Made by a program: the position numbers and the translations under genes. The notes beneath the pieces are model-generated. The model searched no databases, had not been told where the DNA came from, and saw nothing but the letters and a program-made list of their open reading frames with translations. A stretch of DNA of 64,000 nucleotides, from positions 806,001-870,000 of the forward strand of contig NZ_JAICCF010000002.1 of NCBI RefSeq assembly GCF_019492185.1, written 5' to 3'. Position 1 is the stretch's first letter. Each line of letters starts with the position of its first letter. Positions 52,774 through 60,091 of the stretch are shown here, piece by piece. Source of the stretch: Chitinophaga rhizophila (GTDB taxonomy: Bacteria > Bacteroidota > Bacteroidia > Chitinophagales > Chitinophagaceae).

Positions 52774-52878
52774 GAAATTTCAAATCGCAGCAATCTGCTG
52801 AAACACTTAGCTATAAAGGCGGACAAGCGTTCTTCGTATAAACGTCAACTTATTTTTCCGAGAATTATCAGAAAAAAA

Positions 52879-52909
52879 TTTGGCAGAATAAAAATACTTT
52901 CTACCTTTG
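52879..52909 (+). promoter_or_regulatory. Promoter of the tRNA-Val cluster
   Basis: TTTG (52879-52882), 19 bases, TACCTTTG (52902-52909): a full consensus match about 43 bases before the first tRNA-Val. Confidence 0.75.
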
Positions 52910-52952
52910 CAATCCCATCAGACGAAAGGCCTGACGGTTACGAAGAAAAAAC

Positions 52953-53027
52953 GGGAGTTTAGCTCAGCTGGTTCAGAGCATCTGCCTTACAAGCAGAGGG
53001 TCGATGGTTCGAATCCGTCAACTCCCA
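52953..53027 (+). tRNA. tRNA-Val (TAC), copy 1
   Basis: A 75-base cloverleaf with acceptor GGGAGTT/AACTCCC, anticodon loop CTTACAA (anticodon TAC), T-arm GGTTCGAATCC and discriminator A. CCA is not encoded. The sequence is identical to the next two copies. Confidence 0.96.
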
Positions 53028-53059
53028 CTCAATGTTCTTTTAAATTTCTTTTTTCTTCA

Positions 53060-53134
53060 GGGAGTTTAGCTCAGCTGGTTCAGAGCATCTGCCTTACAAG
53101 CAGAGGGTCGATGGTTCGAATCCGTCAACTCCCA
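53060..53134 (+). tRNA. tRNA-Val (TAC), copy 2
   Basis: Identical to copy 1, 32 bases after it. It is followed by a hairpin GCTTCATC/GATGAGGC and T9. Confidence 0.96.
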
Positions 53135-53140
53135 CCCTGA

Positions 53141-53171
53141 ATGCTTCATCATAGGATGAGGCTTTTTTTTT
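53141..53171 (+). terminator. Terminator after tRNA-Val copy 2
   Basis: GCTTCATC ATAG GATGAGGC stem with G-U pairs followed by T9. The third copy lies beyond it, so it needs read-through or its own promoter. Confidence 0.75.
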
Positions 53172-53217
53172 CAAAGATACTCGCTTCAATACCGCTTACA
53201 GGTAGAGAAACAAACAA

Positions 53218-53292
53218 GGGAGTTTAGCTCAGCTGGTTCAGAGCATCTGCCTTACAAGCAGAGGGTCGATGGTTCGAATCCGTCAACTCCCA
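53218..53292 (+). tRNA. tRNA-Val (TAC), copy 3
   Basis: Identical to copies 1 and 2, 83 bases after copy 2 and beyond a terminator. Followed by a near-copy of the same terminator. Confidence 0.96.
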
Positions 53293-53298
53293 CTCCGA

Positions 53299-53331
53299 AA
53301 GCTTCATCATCACGATGAGGCTTTTTTTTTG
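53299..53331 (+). terminator. Terminator after tRNA-Val copy 3
   Basis: AGCTTCATC ... GATGAGGCT stem with T9; differs from the previous terminator mainly in the loop (ATCAC). The tRNA-plus-terminator unit was evidently duplicated. Confidence 0.75.
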
Positions 53332-53834
53332 CCCTTCACTTTCATATAGCAGGCCCTGAGACCCGATCAGATAGACCGGCCAAGCCGGCATACCCGTTTT
53401 TATGTTGATCATCCGGTGGCCAGGGAAAGGTGGAAGTCCGCTATCCGCCCTTTATCGTACACTGTTAACCGGAATCGTTGTTACGAAATTACCCCAAATA
53501 TCATCTGCAAAAAGCATCATGTCCATAGGACGCCAAATCCTATGCATAGGACGCCAAATCGTGGTGTGAGCGACCTGGAAAGTGATTTCCCGGCATTTCC
53601 TTTTGTGCTGCCTTTTAATTGATCTTACGTTGATCTTACGTTCTGAAACGAAGGATTAACGGAAGTAGGTGAAGATGAAAGCGGCAAGCTGACCATCACT
53701 ATTCTGAAACAAAAAATTCTCCCGAACTCAACTTATTTCCGGAAAATTCTCTGATATAACACTAATGTGACAGATAAAAATTTGCTTTTTAACTGTTTTT
53801 GCCAGAATTTCACACCATTCAAAACTGCCACTTA
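53332..53834. other. Gene-free stretch with short direct repeats
   Basis: About 500 bases. CATAGGACGCCAAATC occurs twice, at 53524-53539 and 53545-53560 (period 21), and TGATCTTACGT occurs twice in tandem at 53620-53641. A 68-codon frame at 53416-53622 has unusual composition and no start context, so I do not call it. TTTG at 53781 may be part of a promoter for the next gene. Confidence 0.5.
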
Positions 53835-54815
53835 ATGGGCCATAATTTAGCTGAGAAGATCAAATCAGGAGGATCAAGACTAGTTTTTTACAGCCTTACT
53901 CCTCCAAAAATTACCAACGGTCAGGAAAAGATCGCGGAAATTGCCAAAGTTCAGATAGCACGTCTGAGCGACCATGATATTGATGGCCTCATTCTTTATG
54001 ATATACAGGATGAATCAACCAGGACAGGCCAGGAAAGGACATTTGCGTTCATCCCTACCCTGTCGCCGGAGCAATATAGCAGAACCTATCTGCAGTCGCT
54101 GGACGTTCCCCTGATCATTTACAAGAGTATAGCCAATATGAACGGAGAGCAGTTCAACCAGTGGCTGACGGAGAACAAGGATATCAAACATGCGGTGTTT
54201 GTAGGTGCGTCTTCCCAACAACAGATTGAACTGACTAATTTCTCCCTCCAGGATGCTTATACACTGAGGCAACAGGTAGCGCCCGACCTGTTACTTGGCG
54301 GCATCACTATACCCGAGCGACATAACAAAAAAGGTGATGAACACCTGCGCATCACAGGGAAGGTTGGACAGGGATGCAGCTTCTTTGTATCTCAGTGCGT
54401 GTATAATATCAACGATACCAAAGACCTGCTGGCAGACTACTACTATCATTCCAACAGTACAGGCATGACGCCATCACCGGTGATATTCACACTGGCACCC
54501 TGCGGATCACTGAAAACGCTGGAGTTCATGGAATGGCTGGGAATTAAAGTACCGAAATGGTTATATAATGATCTGAAGCATTCAAAAGATATTCTGCAGT
54601 CTTCTATACAGACATGCCTGAATGTAGCGTCAGAGCTGCTGGAATACGCAGATAAGAAGAACATGTCTATCGGATTCAATATCGAAAGCGTGTCTATCAA
54701 GAAAGATGAAATTGCGGCCTCCGTCGAGTTGCTCAGTGAAGTTATTAAACTGGGCAAGCAACCTGTTAAAACAGTTGTACAACGGCAGCCTACAGCGATA
54801 CCGGAAGTTATTTAA
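53835..54815 (+). CDS. MetF-like methylenetetrahydrofolate reductase family protein
   Basis: A TIM-barrel flavoprotein-like protein of 326 residues. The start resembles MetF (FYSLTPPKITNGQEKIAEIA), with GLILYDIQDES (about 50) and PDLLLGGITIPERH (about 155). The C-terminal CLNVASELLEYADKKNMSIGFNIESVS matches the end of the barrel. It is more divergent than housekeeping MetF, so it could be a paralogue acting on another pterin or one-carbon compound. The frame extends to a TTG at 53799; the ATG at 53835 is preferred because the protein then begins near the first strand. A terminator follows. Confidence 0.65.
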   Translation: MGHNLAEKIKSGGSRLVFYSLTPPKITNGQEKIAEIAKVQIARLSDHDIDGLILYDIQDESTRTGQERTFAFIPTLSPEQYSRTYLQSLDVPLIIYKSIANMNGEQFNQWLTENKDIKHAVFVGASSQQQIELTNFSLQDAYTLRQQVAPDLLLGGITIPERHNKKGDEHLRITGKVGQGCSFFVSQCVYNINDTKDLLADYYYHSNSTGMTPSPVIFTLAPCGSLKTLEFMEWLGIKVPKWLYNDLKHSKDILQSSIQTCLNVASELLEYADKKNMSIGFNIESVSIKKDEIAASVELLSEVIKLGKQPVKTVVQRQPTAIPEVI

Positions 54816-54820
54816 AGCAG

Positions 54821-54852
54821 AAAGGACGGCACTCAACGCCGTCCTTTTCTAA
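54821..54852. terminator. Terminator between convergent MetF-like and antiporter genes
   Basis: Perfect 10-bp stem AAAGGACGGC / GCCGTCCTTT with a seven-base loop and T-rich tail. Confidence 0.8.
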
Positions 54853-54876
54853 TATTGGTCAGTTACTGACAAGCTG

Positions 54877-57033
54877 CTATTTCTTGCCCTTTAAAATACG
54901 TTTAACCGCTTTACCCAGTTTGTTCAGGTTAGCCAGCTGCTCCTGTATCGGCGCAAGGGTCAGATCTTCCGGTTGTACCCCTGCTTCAATGTAATCAATC
55001 TCCGTTTGTTCCGGATAGATCAGTACTATGTTGTTAGCTGGGAAGTGACGGCTGAGACGTCCCGCCATACCATCCAGGTAAGGACGATAGGACAGTGTAC
55101 CTTTACGTGCAGCTATTACCATTACCAGGTCATTCTTTGTAATCTCTTTCGCCAGCTGTAACATCTCATCTATGTTATCAAACTGCCTGAACGTTACATC
55201 AATGTTCAGCTTGAACTGTTGCAGATAAGCTTCTATTGCTTTCTGCGTATTGACATGACAGTTCACCATCAGTCTGGCCCCTATCTGCTTGCTAAGCAGG
55301 AATATCTTCTGCAGATAATGCAGGAAACCGATTTCATATTCAGCATTCTTCGGCATCACCAGCACCAGCTTACGGGTTGTATTGAGCGGATAATGGAAGT
55401 CACATACATATACTGTTTCCCATACACTTTGCAGTACATTGTCCAGGGTAGTACCGAAGATAGAGCCAAACAGGCGTTCAGTCGTACTGTTCTTTTCTGT
55501 CCAGCCCAGTACAACATCAGTGATCATCAGTTCTTTTGCTGCACGGGCAATCCCATCAGATACGTTCAGGTCGATACGGGTTACTGCCTGTACTTTACTT
55601 TCTGTAGCGCTGGCGTACATGACAGCAGCCTCCATGATTTTGCTGGTCAGGGCGACTTTCTGTTTAGCTTCTTCATCATCCTGTACAACAGCCAGCGGAT
55701 AGATAGGCGAGGCTGCATCAGGATCTTTGATCATCAGGGCAAAATCCAGCAGGGCTTCCATATGCCCCTGACGGGAAATAGGTACCAGTACACGTTCAGG
55801 TGTATCTGTAGAAGCAGGCTTACTGTCTGCATCTACAATGGCCAGTTTACGGCCTGCGCTTTCTGTTACAAAAGAGCCGACCAGGCAGGTCACCAGGATC
55901 AGTACTACCGTACCGTTCAACACGTTTTCATTGATAATACCCATGTTAAACCCGATCAGTATTACAGCGATCGTAGCTGCTGCATGCGAACTGCTGAGAC
56001 CAAATATGATGTTACGCTGCGTAGGCGTATACCTGAAAGTCATCTGTGTGAAATAGGCTGCAAAGTATTTGCTGATCAGTGCAAGGATTGTCAGTACTGC
56101 GGCGATGAATAAGGCTTCCGGGCCTTTGAGCAAGACCCGCAGATCCACCAGCATACCCACACTGATCAGGAAGAACGGAATGAAGATCGCGTTACCTGTG
56201 AACTCAATCCTGTTCATCAGCGGTGATGTGTGCGGTATCAGCTGATTTAGTGCCAGACCAGCCAGGAACGCGCCAATGATACCCTCCACTCCTGCCAGTT
56301 CGGCCAGGAAAGCAGCCAGGAATACCAGTGCCAGTACAAAGATGAAGTGAGAAGTTTTATCGTCTTTTATCTGTTTGAAAAACCAACGTCCTATCATCGG
56401 AAATATCCAGAGGATGATGGCGGCAAAGACTGCCAGAGAAACAAATAATCGCACCCAGAAATGTGTATTCAGGTTGCCCGAGGCAGCGCCGGTAATGATA
56501 GCCAGGATAACCAGCACGGCGGTATCGGTAATGATGGTACCACCTACCGCAACGGTAACCGCTTCATTTTTAGTGATGCCTAAGCGGCTAGCCAGCGGAT
56601 AGGCCACCAGCGTATGCGTGGCAAACATGCTGGATACCAGCATTGTAGCCATTAGGTTGAAATTCAGCACATAAGTACAGACGAAATATCCCAGGATGAG
56701 CGGAATGAAAAATGTAAATGCACCAAAGACAAGACTACGATTACGGTTTTTCCGGAACTCAGCCATATCCAGCTCCAGTCCGGCCAGAAACATGATGTAC
56801 AACAATCCGGCTTTCCCGAAAAGATCAATACTACCTTTTTCAATTACCTTGAAACCATGGTCTCCTATCGCCATCCCCGCTATGATCAGGCCGATAATGC
56901 TCGGTATTCTGAATTTGCGAAGTATAATGGGCGCTAACAAAATGATAAACAATACCAATGAAAATATCGGAACAGGGTCTTTCAGTGGTAAACTAATATC
57001 CATCAACAATTGCATGCCGTTCAAAACATTCAT
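54877..57033 (-). CDS. CPA2-type cation:proton antiporter with C-terminal Usp-like domains
   Basis: Inner-membrane Na+/H+ or K+/H+ exchanger. The ATG at 57033 (MNVLNGMQLLMDISL) is chosen; the frame extends 57 bases further upstream. The 718-residue protein has about 12 membrane segments in residues 20-415, including IIGLIIAGMAIGDHG, FLAGLELDM and the core TIITDTAVLVILAI. The C-terminal about 290 residues are cytosolic and form two universal-stress-protein-like halves, starting near RVLVPISRQGHMEAL and LVLVMPKNAEYEIG. These may sense nucleotides and gate the channel. It is divergent from clpS. Confidence 0.85.
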   Translation of the reverse strand: MNVLNGMQLLMDISLPLKDPVPIFSLVLFIILLAPIILRKFRIPSIIGLIIAGMAIGDHGFKVIEKGSIDLFGKAGLLYIMFLAGLELDMAEFRKNRNRSLVFGAFTFFIPLILGYFVCTYVLNFNLMATMLVSSMFATHTLVAYPLASRLGITKNEAVTVAVGGTIITDTAVLVILAIITGAASGNLNTHFWVRLFVSLAVFAAIILWIFPMIGRWFFKQIKDDKTSHFIFVLALVFLAAFLAELAGVEGIIGAFLAGLALNQLIPHTSPLMNRIEFTGNAIFIPFFLISVGMLVDLRVLLKGPEALFIAAVLTILALISKYFAAYFTQMTFRYTPTQRNIIFGLSSSHAAATIAVILIGFNMGIINENVLNGTVVLILVTCLVGSFVTESAGRKLAIVDADSKPASTDTPERVLVPISRQGHMEALLDFALMIKDPDAASPIYPLAVVQDDEEAKQKVALTSKIMEAAVMYASATESKVQAVTRIDLNVSDGIARAAKELMITDVVLGWTEKNSTTERLFGSIFGTTLDNVLQSVWETVYVCDFHYPLNTTRKLVLVMPKNAEYEIGFLHYLQKIFLLSKQIGARLMVNCHVNTQKAIEAYLQQFKLNIDVTFRQFDNIDEMLQLAKEITKNDLVMVIAARKGTLSYRPYLDGMAGRLSRHFPANNIVLIYPEQTEIDYIEAGVQPEDLTLAPIQEQLANLNKLGKAVKRILKGKK

Positions 57034-57095
57034 AACCTTAGATCTAATGGTTACAATAATAGGAATAATCAGGCAATGCCATCCAAACATTCCTG

Positions 57096-57126
57096 TTTAA
57101 TTTAACGATTATTAAGCGTAGTTTTG
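57096..57126 (+). promoter_or_regulatory. Promoter of clpS-aat
   Basis: TTTA (57096-57099), 19 bases, TAGTTTTG (57119-57126). The -7 box is a full match; the -33 box differs by one base. The start would lie about 14 bases before the clpS ATG at 57147. Confidence 0.5.
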
Positions 57127-57146
57127 TGGAAAGTTTTTACCGGATT

Positions 57147-57455
57147 ATGAGCCAGCGTAATCAAACAGGCACGAAGATTCAAGAATGGGAAGACGTATTG
57201 GTAGCTGAAGATGAGCAGTTCCCCTTCAGCCTTATCGTATGGAACGATGAGGTAAATACATTCGATTGGGTAATTCAATCCCTGATCGAGGTATGTGATC
57301 ATACACAGGAACAGGCTGAACAATGCGCACTTATCATTCACCACAACGGAAAATATGCTGTAAAGCAGGGTGAATTTACCCGCCTCCGCCCTATGTGCGA
57401 AGCCTTGCTGGACAGAGGTATCAACGCTACCCTTGAAGAAGAAGTAGCAGGATAA
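57147..57455 (+). CDS. clpS: ATP-dependent Clp protease adaptor ClpS
   Basis: N-recognin that hands N-degron substrates to ClpAP or ClpCP. The 102-residue protein shows FSLIVWNDEVNTFDWVI (about 27-43), with the Asn-Asp pair that binds the substrate N-terminus, and AEQCALIIHHNGKYAVKQG (about 59-77). The ATG at 57147 is used; a GTG at 57126 in the same frame falls within the -7 box. Its stop overlaps the aat start (TAATG), which supports coupled synthesis of two N-end-rule proteins. Confidence 0.93.
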   Translation: MSQRNQTGTKIQEWEDVLVAEDEQFPFSLIVWNDEVNTFDWVIQSLIEVCDHTQEQAEQCALIIHHNGKYAVKQGEFTRLRPMCEALLDRGINATLEEEVAG

Positions 57456-58099
57456 TGCCCGTCTTTGAACTTACAGATGAATTGATTTTTCCTCCCGTTG
57501 ATCTGGCAGAACCAGATGGACTGCTGGCATATGGTGGCGACCTTACAGCAGAGCGGCTACTACTTGCCTATAGCGAAGGCATCTTTCCCTGGTATGACGA
57601 ACCACCCATCCTTTGGTGGAGCCCCGATCCCCGCTTTGTATTATTTCCCGACGAACTCAGGATTTCTTCCAGCATGAAACAGGTGCTGAAGAAAGGCATA
57701 TTTACGATCACCATGAATAAAGATTTTCCTGGTGTTATAGCTGGTTGCAGACATATTCCCCGCCCGGGACAGGATGGTACCTGGATTACGCCGGATGTGG
57801 AAGAAGCCTATATTTCGTTACATAAAGCCGGTTATGCACATTCAGTGGAATGCTGGCAGCAGGATAAACTGGTAGGTGGCTTTTATGGTATTCAACTAGG
57901 TAGTAACTTCTTCGGAGAATCTATGTTCTCGCTTGTCAGCAACGCCTCTAAAGCTGCTTTCATCACCTTCGTAATGTATGCGAAGGAGAAAGGCCTGGGT
58001 ATGATTGATTGTCAGGTGTATACTGATCATCTGGCATCATTGGGCGCAAGGATGATACCGAGGGACGAATTTCTGGAGAGAGTGAAAGGAGGAGAGTAA
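57455..58099 (+). CDS. aat: Leucyl/phenylalanyl-tRNA--protein transferase
   Basis: Adds Leu or Phe from aminoacyl-tRNA to proteins with N-terminal Arg or Lys, marking them for ClpS. The 214-residue protein shows the signature YSEGIFPWYDEPPILWWSPDPR (about 44, in two parts) and GGFYGIQLGSNFFGESMFS (about 139), then DCQVYTDHLASLGA. It overlaps clpS by one base. A very long palindrome follows as the terminator. Confidence 0.96.
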   Translation: MPVFELTDELIFPPVDLAEPDGLLAYGGDLTAERLLLAYSEGIFPWYDEPPILWWSPDPRFVLFPDELRISSSMKQVLKKGIFTITMNKDFPGVIAGCRHIPRPGQDGTWITPDVEEAYISLHKAGYAHSVECWQQDKLVGGFYGIQLGSNFFGESMFSLVSNASKAAFITFVMYAKEKGLGMIDCQVYTDHLASLGARMIPRDEFLERVKGGE

Positions 58100-58172
58100 T
58101 AAAAGCTTATTGAAAGAGTTGGTCTGCCTGAAGCACTCAATAAAAAGCCATGCTGAGTTAATTTATATCTTC

Positions 58173-58232
58173 TAATCAGATAATGCAAAAAGGGAACATC
58201 CTTGGATGTTCCCTTTTTGCATTATCTGATTA
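58173..58232. terminator. 60-bp near-perfect palindrome, bidirectional terminator
   Basis: A perfect 29-bp inverted repeat (58173-58201 and 58204-58232) with only two loop bases (TT). It contains GGGAACATCC / GGATGTTCCC and an A5/T5 tract. It lies between convergent aat and the lipoprotein gene. Confidence 0.85.
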
Positions 58233-58259
58233 AACGTATTTGATCTACACCTACCCTGC

Positions 58260-59186
58260 TTACTTACTCTTCTTCTTTGCGTAACTACCTTCAAAGAAAC
58301 AACGTACACCTCTGTAAGCCCCACAACCACCAATTTCTTTGATACTTACCCTGCCACCAGCAAACTGAAATGCGATGCCACAATCAGTTTCCTTGTCTTT
58401 ATACTCACCTTTATTCTGACCAGTAAAGCGGCCGGTACCTGATAATTCACCTTTACAGCCTGTTTTATCTTTTGAGAAAGAAATAAAGAACAGAAATGAC
58501 TTAGGATCATCCCCATCACGGATAGATATAATACTGTTTTCGCCGGAGAGGTAATCACCGGACAATTTGTGTGCAGCCTTCATGGTATCTATCGGATTGA
58601 ATAACTGTCCGGCGGCAGCGTCGCCTGCGGAGTTAGTCATGATCAATGTTGTAGTACCATCTTCTGAAACACCAAAGAAATCTTCACGGATGGATTTGTT
58701 ACCCGGGCTGAGCTCTTTTTCATTGGTCACTTTGATTACCTGACGGGTATCAATAGAGAAGAAGTGCTGGTCTTTTTTGCTCTCTATTTTAGCGGCGGGC
58801 AGGCGGTTCAGGTATTTACCTTTTTTATCAAGGAAGCAGATATACGCTGTGGTAGCTGATTTGCCTACCGCTTTCACCACAAAATAGTTTACCGCTGCAC
58901 CGTCAATCGTTGCTACCGGATAGAATTTAATAGTGGCACCTTCGGGAAAATCAGATTTGCCGAGTGTATCGGTCAGGAACTGTTTCAGGACCTCCGGAGA
59001 GATCATGGAACTATCGGACGATTTTTCCTGTAAAGATTCCGGCGTCAGTTTGTAGGGCAGTTTTGCCTCGGCAAACAATTGACGAAAGTCTTCAAAGGTG
59101 AAGTCATCTTTTCCTGATTTATTCTTTTTGGGGCCACATCCCGCCAGTAGACCAATAGTCAACAGCGCTAACACGAGCTTATTCAT
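58260..59186 (-). CDS. Lipoprotein of unknown function
   Basis: A 308-residue protein. The ATG at 59186 gives a lipoprotein signal ending LLAGC (Cys17); the frame extends 90 bases upstream without signal features. After a Lys-rich linker, helical segment DFTFEDFRQLFAEAKLPYKL (about 27-46) precedes a beta-rich region with TIDGAAVNYFVVKAV and CFLDKKGKYLNRLPA. The C-terminal part carries five Cys, including GIAFQFAGGRVSIKEIGGCGAYRG, and a positive tail. I do not recognise the family. It is divergent from mntR, with about 135 bases between. Confidence 0.75.
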   Translation of the reverse strand: MNKLVLALLTIGLLAGCGPKKNKSGKDDFTFEDFRQLFAEAKLPYKLTPESLQEKSSDSSMISPEVLKQFLTDTLGKSDFPEGATIKFYPVATIDGAAVNYFVVKAVGKSATTAYICFLDKKGKYLNRLPAAKIESKKDQHFFSIDTRQVIKVTNEKELSPGNKSIREDFFGVSEDGTTTLIMTNSAGDAAAGQLFNPIDTMKAAHKLSGDYLSGENSIISIRDGDDPKSFLFFISFSKDKTGCKGELSGTGRFTGQNKGEYKDKETDCGIAFQFAGGRVSIKEIGGCGAYRGVRCFFEGSYAKKKSK

Positions 59187-59291
59187 GCGTATATGCTTGT
59201 TTATTATGGCCGAAAAGTTAGAGAAAAAAATGATATGATCAAAATAGAAAGGGGCTACCGGGCGTTGCGTTTGCATTTCTGATAACTTTTA

Positions 59292-59307
59292 TTTAGATTT
59301 ACCTAAA
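59292..59307 (+). promoter_or_regulatory. Putative MntR/DtxR-type operator upstream of mntR
   Basis: TTTAGATTTACCTAAA, an imperfect palindrome of TTTAG and CTAAA half-sites resembling the TTAGGTnnACCTAA boxes of DtxR-family repressors. It lies 15 bases before the mntR ATG, right for autorepression of mntR-mntH. Confidence 0.5.
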
Positions 59308-59321
59308 CTTTATTTTAAGGA

Positions 59322-59987
59322 ATGATGAATTTGTCGATTGCTGAGGAGAACTATATCAAGTCGATTTATAAACTGGAAGAAGAGGGACAGGAGGCGGTTA
59401 CCACCAACGCACTGGCCAATGAACTGGATACAAAGCCAGCATCTGTGACAGATATGGCAAAGAAATTGAAAGAAAAACAGCTTATATCATACGAAAAGTA
59501 CCAGGGTATCAATCTGACGTCTGAAGGGAAAAAAGCGGCGCTGAGCATTATCAGGCGGCACCGTTTGTGGGAATGTTTCCTGGTCGATAAACTTTCCTTC
59601 AGCTGGGAAGAGGTACATGAACTGGCAGAGGAACTGGAACATGTGCGGAGTGAGAAGCTGATCAACCGACTCAGCGACTTTTTGGGTAACCCGCAGATAG
59701 ATCCTCATGGCGATCCTATTCCCGATGCGCTGGGCAAGATGGGCAAGCCGCGTGTACAAACACCCCTGCATAAGGCAAAGGCGAAACGGCTGGAAGTAGT
59801 GGCCGTTTCTGACAAATCAACCGCACTACTTGAATTTCTGAATGCTAAAGGCATCCGGTTAGGGACACAACTGGATGTAATTGAACGGTACGAATTTGAC
59901 AATTCAATAGAACTGAAGATACGTAACCAGCCTGCTTTTACAATTAGTGAACAGGTATCAAAAAATATAATGGTCAAACCCATATAA
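59322..59987 (+). CDS. mntR: DtxR/MntR-family metal-dependent transcription regulator
   Basis: Metal-activated repressor of 221 residues. A winged helix-turn-helix (about 1-65, with DTKPASVTDMAKKLKEK as recognition part) is followed by the dimerisation and metal-binding region (about 70-140, IIRRHRLWECFLVDKL, EELEHVRSEKL, GNPQIDPHGDPIP). The C-terminal FeoA-like SH3 domain (about 150-221) is present. The context, directly before an Nramp manganese transporter, supports MntR rather than an iron regulator. A DtxR-like box lies just upstream. Confidence 0.9.
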   Translation: MMNLSIAEENYIKSIYKLEEEGQEAVTTNALANELDTKPASVTDMAKKLKEKQLISYEKYQGINLTSEGKKAALSIIRRHRLWECFLVDKLSFSWEEVHELAEELEHVRSEKLINRLSDFLGNPQIDPHGDPIPDALGKMGKPRVQTPLHKAKAKRLEVVAVSDKSTALLEFLNAKGIRLGTQLDVIERYEFDNSIELKIRNQPAFTISEQVSKNIMVKPI

Positions 59988-60091
59988 CACAGTCAGCTGC
60001 AGGCAATCAAAGAGGGACAGACTAAAAAATTCACCCTGACTACCGGCTTTAGGCCGGGTGACCCGCCGGCAGGCTGCACAACAGCTAACAT

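Noticed and set aside
53224..53412. 62-codon minus-strand frame over tRNA-Val copy 3
   Set aside because: It runs antisense through a certain tRNA gene and its terminator; typical false frame.
53416..53622. 68-codon reading frame after the tRNA-Val cluster
   Set aside because: It spans the 21-base direct repeat, has no start context or motif, and its composition is unlike the neighbouring genes.
53799..53834. TTG start of the MetF-like gene
   Set aside because: The extra 12 residues precede the first conserved strand and match nothing; the ATG at 53835 is simpler.
55219..56112. 297-codon frame antisense to the antiporter
   Set aside because: It mirrors the antiporter's codons, is Tyr/Cys-rich and has no domain pattern.
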